From Haliclona indistincta (Eukaryota; Porifera; Demospongiae; Haplosclerida; Chalinidae): 64,000 nt of DNA. Positions 55,633 to 64,000 of this stretch are shown in pieces. Both the position numbers and the translations under genes were made by a program. The first letter of the stretch is position 1, and every line of letters starts with the position of its first letter. The notes below the pieces were generated by a model. It made no database searches and was not told where the DNA came from. It saw nothing but the letters and a program-made list of their open reading frames with translations. The DNA lies in NCBI GenBank assembly GCA_964017065.1, contig OZ024790.1:6747422-6811421 (forward strand), read 5' to 3'.

Positions 55633-56888
55633 GAGACAGAGACATTGGCTCAGATTAGTCCTAGCTGTACTTACTTGCGACGAGAGTTTGCAAATCGGCT
55701 GACCAAGCTTAGCCATTCCCAATCCTCCACCCGAACGCTGAAATAGAGACAGTGTATGTGTGAGTGTATACTCACTATGTTACCTGTACTATTCCTATTA
55801 ATCCACCCATGAAGAATGTAGTTACCACAATCTATAGTAAGCAGTGAACAAGGTGACATCATGCGATCAACTCATACTCACCGCTGCATGATCGTGATCA
55901 GCCATTGCGTTAACAAAGTGAGTGTCTGTGAGTATAAAAGAGATTGTCAGCTAATGGTAAGTTACATGGGGAGACAGTGAACCTAGTGTTCTCATGATGG
56001 CGGTTAGTGGGTTGTATTGCTCAGCTTTAGACAGACATAAAAAATTTAGATATAGTTTCAAAATCTGCTAACTAACCAAGAAAAGCACATAACCAAATGC
56101 CAATAAGAAGAGCTATCAGAACTTGCCTGATAAAGGAACAGAGTAAAAAGTGAGTGGGTGGGTGGGTGAGTACCTGAAGACAACAGCTACAATAGCAGTG
56201 ATGATGGGAGGGAAGACAGTCAACCAGCCAGGAATGACCAGGTTAGTCTGTGACCAATGGCAGGATAGTGACGACAAAGTTTGCGATTTACCTTTTCTAG
56301 TGGTGGGCATATCATTTCCTCCGTGTCGGTATCAAATAATTCAATCACTAGAGTATGGTAACCCTGCATGAGATAGCTAGTCAAGTTGTACACTGCCTCT
56401 CCACAGCTATCCTCACCAGTGAATCAACAGATAGGTTAGCACCGCTCACAGTGTACGGTATGACCGCTCCATTCTCACGTGATGTGAAGTAGCCTGACTC
56501 CAGTGTGTGTCAGATAAGCTAAATATAAATAGAATCATTAATTTAAAGCTAGCTACCAACCATTCTCACTGTCTTTCAGACTAACAGTGACAATCAGTGA
56601 CTCTGGTATGGGAGCTGTTTCGTTCAGAAATGGTGGAACAGTCACTGTGATTTGAAACGGCACACTAAAAATGGTCAAAGATCGTCCGACATTTGTGAGT
56701 GATCGTAACGCTAACCCGTCTAGCAGGACCACAGGGAAAGTGGCTGATATACAGCTGACATTGCCTTCGCTAGCTGAGCACGTAGACACCACTGTTGTCG
56801 CCAGCAACGTCAGAACAATCCACTGATACCGCCCAGTCAACCGCCGGTGTCTCGAAATACGTACAAACACTGTCAAACAGGAGCGCAT
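53015..56888 (-). CDS. NhaC-type Na+/H+ antiporter, copy 2
   Basis: Paralogue of copy 1 with the same exon order and very high identity. First exon from 56888 (MRSCLTVFVRISRHRRLTG, then YQWIVLTLLATTVVS); the ATG used by copy 1 is deleted, so translation would start further upstream in a frame that a 1-nt deletion has opened. Core exons include RSGGGLGMAKL (near 55720, with a one-base change in frame next to it), FFGDYTSILITGNSMRK (near 55540), a hydrophilic loop near 54910-55120 (LVDKSCDDEQLGTNVSDTP), GDAISALIWSSLATLVLLV (near 54540), GTMGILFPLVVPIVCNL (53923-54056), SPLADLTVLTRVSTQCD (53730-53812) and a terminal exon 53015-53191 (YVLLVGGLAVLLGALPVGAG, WYAGWILMLAVLILVFVLF). Frames join at the last two junctions. 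Relative to copy 1 it also lacks 9 bp at the acceptor of exon 3, so full function is uncertain. Confidence 0.75.
53238..53719. mobile_element. 482-bp TTAA-flanked element in an antiporter intron
   Basis: TTAA at 53234-53237 and 53720-53723. Terminal inverted repeats of about 75 bp starting GGGTGCACGCAACTAATTAA. It lies between the last two exons of copy 2 and begins four bases after donor GTATGT. A rearranged relative is at 29294-29841. No protein coded. TTAA targeting recalls piggyBac, but the GGG-start termini are not typical. Confidence 0.8.
53817..53875. repeat. (GA)n microsatellite at an antiporter acceptor
   Basis: Sense-strand (TC)n tract running to GCCAG at the acceptor of exon 53730-53812. 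Confidence 0.95.
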
Positions 56889-58084
56889 AAAAGAAAGGAG
56901 CGATTTAGTCTGGCCGCTGCCCCTCCCCTCCTTGTATTAGTGAGTGGGTGGTAGACGGCGTGTAGGGTCTAGCAAACATTGCTTTCCCAACCGACCATGT
57001 ACTGCTCAAGATCTTGAGCAGTAATATTCATGGGCTGGGTTTGATCGTGAATAATATTACAGGCTATGACAGAACAGCTAAGGTGGGTGAAACCCGGATA
57101 ACAGTCATGCTGTTGACGATGCTATCGAAAGTAGTCTACCGCGATTCAAGCATAGCTAGATCGCTTTTTATTAATAACTAGACTTTATAACTACAGCGAT
57201 TTACATAACAGTGTGGGCATGGGGGAAATAATACATGAAGCGTCTGTGGCTGCTATCTCGACTGTCGAGCAATAGATCGACGCACTTCAAACGCAGCAGC
57301 ATGCAGCACCATCTCGCCCACAGACGTATAGAGCGAATTTCCGTAATACGATCCAGAATTTTTTTAAAAGAATTTTTTCTGGTCTAGGCTTGTTGTTTTG
57401 CAGGGTTAGCAAGGGAGTATCGAAAAATCACTCAATACGTCTGTGCGCACTGGAATTTTAAAGCTGTAAACGAAGTTCTTTCCCGAGCAAGCATGCAAGC
57501 CAAACTGGAGATAACAGCCACGAGACCGGTCTTTACTGCCGGGTGAGCTCGAGCTCACTGCTTCACGTTAGCTAAATACTTTGTGACTGAAACTTGCTTA
57601 ATCGATGTTTATTGATAGTCAAAGCAAAATGCATACTGGAGCACGCCTGTACAATACCATTGTGCAGAAAATAAAGCAATTTGCAAGTTTTATTTCAATT
57701 CACTTCAATATAAGTTTTACAGAACAAAGTTAAAGCAAAAACCAAAGATGCAGAGAGCAGGAGAAATGAGTTCTGAGGGGATAATAATATTGTTTCTTGG
57801 ACGAGTAGTAGGGACAGGAGCCTGTTGACGAGTCAGAACCGGGTCAGCTAATAGAACCCCCAAAAAAGAAAAACTAAGAGGAAAATTTAACGCCAACGGG
57901 TAAATGGCTACAAGAGCTATGGCTAGAAGAGTTTGAGCATAATAGAATAAATATCACGGTAATTATACAAGCAATTTTATCAAACACAACTTATAGCCGT
58001 GACTGATCAATGAATAAAATTACTAGTTCAGATCTTCACTGCAGTAGTCAAAATAATTATACCCATGATCATTTATAGTTGTAT
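56889..58084. other. antiporter copy 2 upstream region, no gene recognised
   Basis: The first 130 bp repeat the 5' flank of copy 1, including CTCAAGATCTTGAG. The remainder (57060-57960) has no counterpart in copy 1 and no coding signal. The last 100 bp are the conserved receptor 3' flank (AATAAAATTACTAGTTCAGA). Confidence 0.45.
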
Positions 58085-59911
58085 TTATTGATAAGCCTCA
58101 TTGTGTTTGAGTGGTATTGTCCCTCCATAAGCTACGTTGTGTTGAGTAGTGATGGTGTGTTGTGTTATTGGTGTGTCATAGATCACTGGAGCTAGCTCAG
58201 TGACTCCTTTATCACTGTGATCAGCACTAGTACCAGTAGTATTAGTAGTTGCTGTAGCATGTGATGATGGTCTCCTCCTCATAACACACCACACAATGAT
58301 ACTAGTGATAATAGCTGTACTGATGACTGATACTATCAATACACTAACAAGAACCACAGATACTGTAGTTACTGCAGTGAAAGAGAAACACACACACTAA
58401 TGATGATGACACACACCAAGTATTCTGCTATTGTGTCAACAGGTCATTGTTGTGTTTGTAACTCACCAATAATAGCAGATCCTGCAGTGCCTGACATTGG
58501 CTGTACTACATCCAATGGCATTTGAGAGCTGCTCACAACTATATACATTGACAATGATGCTCGGTGATACATTATAATACACAAAACAGAGCTACATGTA
58601 TAACTAGCTAACCAGATGTAAAGCAAAGTGGATCGACAATAGTTGAGAGATGTGTTAAAGTAGTTGAATGAAGCAGCAGTGACACTGAAAATGATGAATA
58701 ATGACATTATACAGTTATTGTTATTTTTCTCACCATTCACTGTAGAGCGTTCAGTGATAGGTCCTGGTCCCAGAGCATTGGCAGCAAACACTGTAATATA
58801 GTAGGTTACTCCTGGTACACCAAACACTGTGTAACTATTGTGAGATGGGCTCAGTTTAGCCTGCACTTCAATACTGTTATCACTGATATTATAAGACACT
58901 ACATAGTGAAGAACTGGAAAACCAGCTATCAGTGGAGGAGGCTGAAATAAAGAAAAGATCCAATAATCAGAATATACTCTCACTACACTTACCTGCCATG
59001 TCACATTAATATTTGTTATTTGTAACTGAGCTATGAAGTTTACAATACCAGGAACTGAGACAACACTGTAGACATCATGTACAACTGAATAAATTTCATA
59101 CCATCATATGTGACTGTGAGTTGATCACTCCATAGTCCATGTTGTCCTGTACTGTCAGTAACAGCCACAGCAAATGAGTAGTTGTGTCCACGAGTGATCA
59201 GGTCATCAGTCAGTATCAGTGACTCAGTGTTGCTAGTACTGTAGCACGAGCTAGAGCTACTGTAGTTAGTGATATTGATAGTGTAGTTGAAGACACAGTC
59301 TGCGGGTCCATTAGGAGGAGCTAGCCATGTTAGAGATACCGGTGGCTGAATGGTGGCGATACTCAGATTAGATGGAGGACTAGCTGCACCTTAATATTTA
59401 GTAACAATTATTACAATCTGTAATTATTAATGTTGACTTCATTACCTGCTAGTGTGATGGTCTCTGAGTGTATGGTAGATATCTGTGATCTACATGTGAT
59501 ATTATTGTCATGATCAGATATTTGAACACTATTAATAGTAGCATTTGACATCACTGTTAATCCCACAACATGAGATACAACAGTATAGTAGTCACTGGTA
59601 TGTGATGGATCATTGTATACTATGAGATCTCCTCTATACTGCCATTGCAATGGAGGTGGTACAACATTTGGGATATTGCTCATTCTAACAATAGTACAGT
59701 TGATAGTGACATCTTGTCCAGGACAGGCTGATAGTCCACTAGCTGGTTGAACAGGATGGAGTATGACTGTGTCTTCAAGTACAACTTGACTAGCCTGAGC
59801 TGTAGTATTTGAACATGCAGTTATTAATTGTGGCAAATTTGGACCATGACCCTCACCTGGTGGGTAGAAGCAAACTGTTTGTAGAAGAGCAACCAGGACA
59901 AATGCGTTCAT
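58085..59911 (-). CDS. Ig/FN3 type I receptor, unit F
   Basis: Signal exon from 59911 (MNAFVLVALLQTVCFYPPG) with donor GTGAGG, a possible 60-70 nt intron, then the Ig exon to about 59447 (VVLEDTVILHPVQPASGLSA, NIPNVVPPPLQWQYRGD, DNNITCRSQIS). First FN3 about 59102-59392 (LAPPNGPADCVFNYTIN, HGLWSDQLTV). Second FN3 about 58990-59052 and 58738-58942 (GFPVLHYVVSYNISDNSIEV, NALGPGPITERSTV). Stalk exon with SSQMPLDVVQPMSGTAGSA. Membrane and tail exon 58085-58375 (VLIVSVISTAIITSIIVWCV, RRRPSSHATATTNTTG). The tail ends NEAYQ: a CAA-to-TAA change removes the last residues QIQL found in other units. Otherwise no lesion was seen. It stands upstream of antiporter copy 2 exactly as unit A stands upstream of copy 1. 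Confidence 0.75.
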
Positions 59912-59967
59912 GCTTACTTGTAGTACTCACGAGTCAGTAATAAAATTCAATTTTGTTTGTAAATTAT

Positions 59968-60503
59968 GAATCCCACTATGCACCGCGAAGCCGGGGGGCG
60001 TGTCAATAATAATTAACCCTACGTGTGCGCGCGCGTACAGAATCACTATAAAGGCTTGTTTGTAGCACTAACCGGCCAGTTGGTTTCGATGGTTCAGCGG
60101 TTTAGTATGGTGGCTTGCAGTGCAATCAGTTAGGGTTCGATTCTCGCTGAATGCATGTTTTTTATTTTTTTTTCCCCAGTAAAATTTAAGTTTTTAGCCC
60201 GATCCTTAGTAAAGCCAGTTTAGTTTAGGACGACCCTTAGGCTTACCAAGGGCCGAAGGCCCGGTTTAGGACGACCCTCCCGACGATCCTTAGGCTTAGG
60301 TTTAGCAAGGGCCGAAGGCCCGGGTTAGGACGACCCTTCCGACGATCCTTAGGCTTACCAAGGGCCGAAGGCCCGGGTTAGGACGACCCTCCCGACTTTG
60401 CACTGTTAGGAGAAGGTTTTTAGGGTTTTGGGTTTAGTTGTATGTTAAACTTTGAAGGCGTGAAAACGGGACACGCCCCCCGGCTTCGCGGTGCATAGTG
60501 GGA
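59968..60503. mobile_element. 536-bp element with 33-bp inverted ends, tRNA-like and tandem modules
   Basis: Near the left end TCCCACTATGCACCGCGAAG and onward (59971-60003) is the perfect inverse of 60471-60503. Exact 8-bp duplications TAAATTAT flank it (59960-59967, 60504-60511). Inside, 60088-60150 has A-box-like TGGTTCAGCGGTTTAGTATGG and B-box-like GGGTTCGATTCTC followed by a T-run, and about 60227-60400 has three GC-rich tandem units with GGGCCGAAGGCCC palindromes. An 8-bp duplication suits hAT-type elements. Confidence 0.8.
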
Positions 60504-60752
60504 TAAATTATAGGGCAACGCCGGGGGCGCGGCGTGATCAATATTATATATTTTAATGCTTCCGGTCCCTAGACCCCTAGACGAACAGTAATGGCGTCGT
60601 TGATTCTCTTCTGTTTGACGTTTCTTGTTCTCTCCTGTTCCATTTCCTTGTGTACTGGTTAGTACAATAGTTTTTTGAAGCTGTATTTTGTTTGATTGTA
60701 TGGAATCGGTGATCAGAATTCCTTGTATCCAGTTGTTATCCATCCTAAGACT
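60504..60752. other. spacer between two elements
   Basis: No coding or RNA gene recognised. A plus frame near 60591 (MASLILFCLTFLVLSCSISL, then LCTG before a GT) looks like a signal-peptide exon of an unidentified gene but has no visible continuation. Confidence 0.3.
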
Positions 60753-60756
60753 TTAA

Positions 60757-61360
60757 CCCTTTATAGGCTATTGACGCCTTAAGGCGTCATAATTGACTCC
60801 ACCTACTCTAGATGTCATAAATAGTGTGAAAAGTGCTCTAGAAAGGTCAAATCAAGTTTAATTGCAGAAGATAACTTTACCTAAAAAAACACACTGTTTT
60901 TCGCCGCGCCCTCCCCACTAAAATATATAGAACGGGGGGATTTTTAAAGGGGGGTGTCCCCCCTTTAACCCGGGGTTCGAAGCGGGGGCAGAGCCCCTCG
61001 CCGCTTTCGGCATTTTTAGGGCTTCAGGATGCCCGGAAATGCATACTTTGGCATAGAATATGGTCTAAACTGTGCTGTTTGCTCACCTGGACACCACCAG
61101 GTTTTTGTATCAGTCACAGGGCTAAATGAAGACCAAAATCAGCTGAAAAATGACGAGGCCGCAGCACTTAAGTGGCTTCAGTTACGAAGTGGGAGTGGCC
61201 AACTCAGATTTTAGTACATGGTCGTAAACTTTGACATGCCAGGTAAAAAACAGTGCTAGTTTGGAACAGCTAGCGTACTGCATGTTGTAGATAATTGCTA
61301 GACAAACTGTCAGTTTAGAGCAAGTCGAATTTTCGCCAAAATAACCTAGCAACTAAAGGG
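60757..61360. mobile_element. 604-bp TTAA-flanked element, second family copy
   Basis: TTAA at 60753-60756 and 61361-61364; termini CCCTTTAT.. and ..CTAAAGGG. Contains GACGCCTTAAGGCGTC near the left end and the shared TTTCGGCATTT..GGCTTCAGG block, as in 50468-51058. No coding capacity. Confidence 0.75.
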
Positions 61361-61759
61361 TTAAGGGACTATACGACGAACTTCAGAATGACGACAATTT
61401 CAGTTTCTTCGGGCAAACAAAGCTTGGTCAAAGACAGTTACCATCAAAGAAACACTCACAAATCTGCTCGTGGGTGGAGCAAACACTGTACATGTATAAT
61501 ATGTACAAAGAGTAAAAATTTAATTCAATGGGCGGACAAGCCACGCCCACCAAAATAGATTTGTGAACTGAATGGCTCGTGGTGAGCAAACGAATGCATG
61601 CGTTTTTGCGTAAAGTGTTCAGTCTGTCAGTCACAAGGCTGCGAATATTTAATTAGTTTCGTGATTTGCACAACAATTGAGCTACAGAGGTCAGCTAAGA
61701 ACGCAGCGAGGTCATTTCTATGCAATGAATAGTATTACATACCATTTAAGCCAGGATTA

Positions 61760-62245
61760 CCCGAACTATTCTTTTTTGCTGCCCTTTGCACAATATAATC
61801 TACAGTGTCCTGGCTATTACTTGCCCGTTTTACACGGAAAATGGGTGTAGCATGCACACTCCAATAGCACTTGCCGTATTTAGAATAAAATTATTTCGTA
61901 CTCTGCAATCACGAGAGACCCACATAGGGGTGGTGGGTTGTGGGGAGGGCGGGATTGGGAAGAGATGGCATTTTTTTGGCGCTCTGGCAAAAGGAGATGT
62001 ATCTTCTTCTATCGCTCTTGCTAGTAGGGAATTTTTGCCGAAATCGTGTCTCATTAAATATTCGCCCCTCTGTAACTTATAGACAGAGACCTTTTTGCAA
62101 AATCCCACACATACGTTTCTTCCTTGTGTACCAAAGTTTATGTCTGACATTTTGTGTGGGTGTGGCATGCCTAGGAAAGAAACGCAACTTTTCGTCATTG
62201 GGTGGAGCTTGCTACGCCCACAAGACGAATGGCGACTTTCTTGGG
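61760..62245 (-). repeat. dispersed repeat, copy 2 (inverted relative to 6700-7200)
   Basis: Reverse-complement copy of 6700-7200 with indels; shared blocks include CAGTGTCCTGGCTATTACTT and AAATTTTTGCCGAAATCGTG-like sequence. No conserved reading frame. Confidence 0.7.
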
Positions 62246-63641
62246 TGATCAGTGTGACTGAGCAAGCCTTCAACTAACAGTAGAAACCAAAATATTTGTA
62301 ATCCTGATGTTAGGGCAATCCACCCTTAATAAGTACTAGTTGTTTTACCATAATTATTACAAATTACCAGTGCTGCTAGCTTGCTACCTAATGTTTTGTC
62401 TTAAGATTACTCTTGCCATCTCCAACACAATTAAGGATGGTCGTAACCTTAGCCGTATAGTGTCCGGCAGGCGCTATTATGCCACGCGGTAGTCGTGGCA
62501 TATTTAGGGTTGGGCGGAAAACAAGATGGCGGCTAAACTTAGGCCAAACGCAATAATTCACGTATATCTTGGCTGTTGACGACATCAGGGGTATTTTAAC
62601 TACCTAGGGGCTATCATAAGAGCTAAGCACTTACAATGAGTCTACTAATAAAGACTATAAGGCCAGGTGCTATCGGCATGACAAGATCTCGCCTGGAGGC
62701 ACTAAGTACGGCACTGCCATATCTTTGCCGTACGGGCGTTTCAAGCTAATCTAATGTTCTGAAGCTCTTTGCACGATTTGTGCGATTACAAAGAGACGTT
62801 CAGAAGCAAAAGAAACCAGGTCTAAGGTGGTAAACCAGAGTTGACGTAGTCACCCATTGTTCATCTTCTTTCTTCTTCTTATTGTTCTTCTTCAGAGAGC
62901 CGCCTAGCGCCGTGGCTAGTGAGCTATTCAAGGCAAAACCTACACAGAAACTACACTAGTCGTTGGGAGCAGTGCACCTGATATCTATTTAAGCCTAAAA
63001 CACTAGCAGAAGTGAGTATTTTCAAGAAAACAGCGATTTTTGGTCTATAACAGACTCCATTCCATCATTCTGTTTGAACTCCGTTACTAGGTTACGCCTA
63101 CTCGCGCACGCCCGTGTATGTAATTGGGGCGAGCCTGAGCGAGCCCCACATTGATTGGCACAATGGCCCACGCGGCGGGAATGTTTCTATCAATCTATCT
63201 GTCACGGGGTAGCGTTTGTCCTTTTCAATCCATATGGCGAGGCCCATACTGTAGTATTGTATGCGAGGCCCACGAGGGCAGCAATTGCAAGGCCCCGGGA
63301 TTGCACGTTCTTTCATAACTACTTGACGTTCTTTCATAACTCGACTGCAAAATGGACGACACGACGATTCGCCTTCCCATCTCGCTTTTCCATGAATCAT
63401 GATGCACTTGGCGCCCTCATCAGCGATACTGTGACTGACGCTGCAGCACGAACCAGGGCTTTGGCGCGGGAGAGGAAGCGCAGACAGCGTGAACTTGAAG
63501 AGAGACACCACTGCTACTCGGCCCATAATAATTGAGCAAACAGACTTTCACACCTTCGTGAAAGGGCTAACAAAAGACTGTCTACAGAAACTGAAGAACA
63601 TAGGTTATAGTTATTGACTCAATGCTAAGACTTGTCTTGCT
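62246..63641. other. no gene recognised; one unassigned open frame
   Basis: A hairpin TATGCCACG..CGTGGCATA lies near 62479-62503. The plus frame 63155-63535 (126 codons, basic C-terminal part ARTRALARERKRRQRELEER) is overlapped by a minus frame and has no known domain, so it is not annotated as a gene. Confidence 0.35.
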
Positions 63642-63767
63642 TGTGACTCTTCCTTTTTCCCGGACACTGTTAAACTATGGAACAAATTACCTGCTGAGAT
63701 TGTCTCCGCTTCATCCCTCTCTGTTTTCAAGATAGATATTCGTGGCTATCTATCTAATTTAATCTAG
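63642..63767 (+). pseudogene. LINE reverse-transcriptase C-terminal fragment
   Basis: The plus frame reads SSFFPDTVKLWNKLPAEIVS and ASSLSVFKIDIRGYLSNLI, then TAG. FFP-T-WN-LP..IV..SL..FK is the typical last block of jockey/CR1-type LINE reverse-transcriptase proteins. Nothing of the enzyme core is present upstream within the preceding 300 bp, so it is a 5'-truncated copy. Confidence 0.75.
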
Positions 63768-64000
63768 TAACTTATGATGTTAGTCTTTTCTGTTGGTTGG
63801 TACCGTTGAAGCTTTTTTGCTACTGGTACAGCCATGCAAAATTGTCATAGAAAAAAGTGTTTAGAGAGAGCAAAATATTATATTTTAATACTAGCAACAA
63901 CTTCTGACTCCAAAGGGATGGTTTTGGTTAATTACATGTATCAATGAAAAAATACAACAGAGGAAGATAGATAATAAATAATTATTGTTACTATAATGAA

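Noticed and set aside
60080..60160. Functional tRNA gene
   Set aside because: A- and B-box-like motifs are present, but acceptor and anticodon stems do not pair; treated as a tRNA-like module inside an element.
62640..62830. Possible structured RNA or 5S-like sequence
   Set aside because: A loose resemblance in GGTGCTATCGG and GATCTCGCCTGGA order only; no consistent secondary structure or internal promoter match.
63155..63535. 126-codon plus-strand gene
   Set aside because: Overlapping open frames on both strands, repeated TTCTTTCATAACT motifs, and no domain; coding status cannot be supported.

Overview
The window looks like nuclear DNA of an early-branching marine animal, most probably a demosponge. 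It is AT-rich, genes are split into many short exons with introns often only 50-80 bp, and it carries animal-specific families (tetraspanins, a MAST-type kinase, type I Ig/fibronectin-III receptors) together with an NhaC-type Na+/H+ antiporter, a Helitron and many small inverted-repeat elements. The species call is inference; there is no marker gene.

Layout. 1-3455: no gene recognised. 3456-7660 (minus): two head-to-tail tetraspanin genes. 8472-12326 (minus): a MAST-family kinase with kinase and PDZ domains, its introns full of simple repeats. 12398-12709: an Ig-like fragment. 12950-18795: small inverted-repeat elements, an inverted duplication and a frameshifted SWIM-domain gene. 18847-26352: one 7.5-kb fold-back element with 2.2-kb near-identical arms, a 23-bp minisatellite, a LINE relic and an 11-bp target-site duplication. 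26449-29293 (plus): two decayed receptor units. 29294-42406: an NhaC-type antiporter gene (copy 1, minus) broken by a 9.2-kb insertion that holds an intact Helitron gene. 42897-52080 (minus): five receptor units, A-E. 53015-56888 (minus): antiporter copy 2, with all exons traceable. 58085-59911 (minus): receptor unit F. 59968-64000: repeats and a LINE tail.

The most interesting system is the receptor family: at least eight units (two plus strand, six minus strand). Intact members have a signal peptide, one Ig-like domain, two fibronectin-III domains, one membrane helix and a nearly invariant cytoplasmic tail with three tyrosines. Several units are broken (frameshift, splice-donor deletion, 5' loss, transposon in the Ig exon). 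A birth-and-death array with constant tail and varied ectodomain recalls animal allorecognition or innate immune receptor clusters; that function is inference.

The duplicated antiporter gives an internal control. Copy 2 preserves the empty site of the 9.2-kb insertion and shows which exons copy 1 has lost or had moved away. Intron evolution is a second theme: (TC)n tracts repeatedly abut 3' splice sites on the sense strand, one (GTGA)n array starts exactly at a 5' splice site, and two mobile insertions lie just after 5' splice sites.
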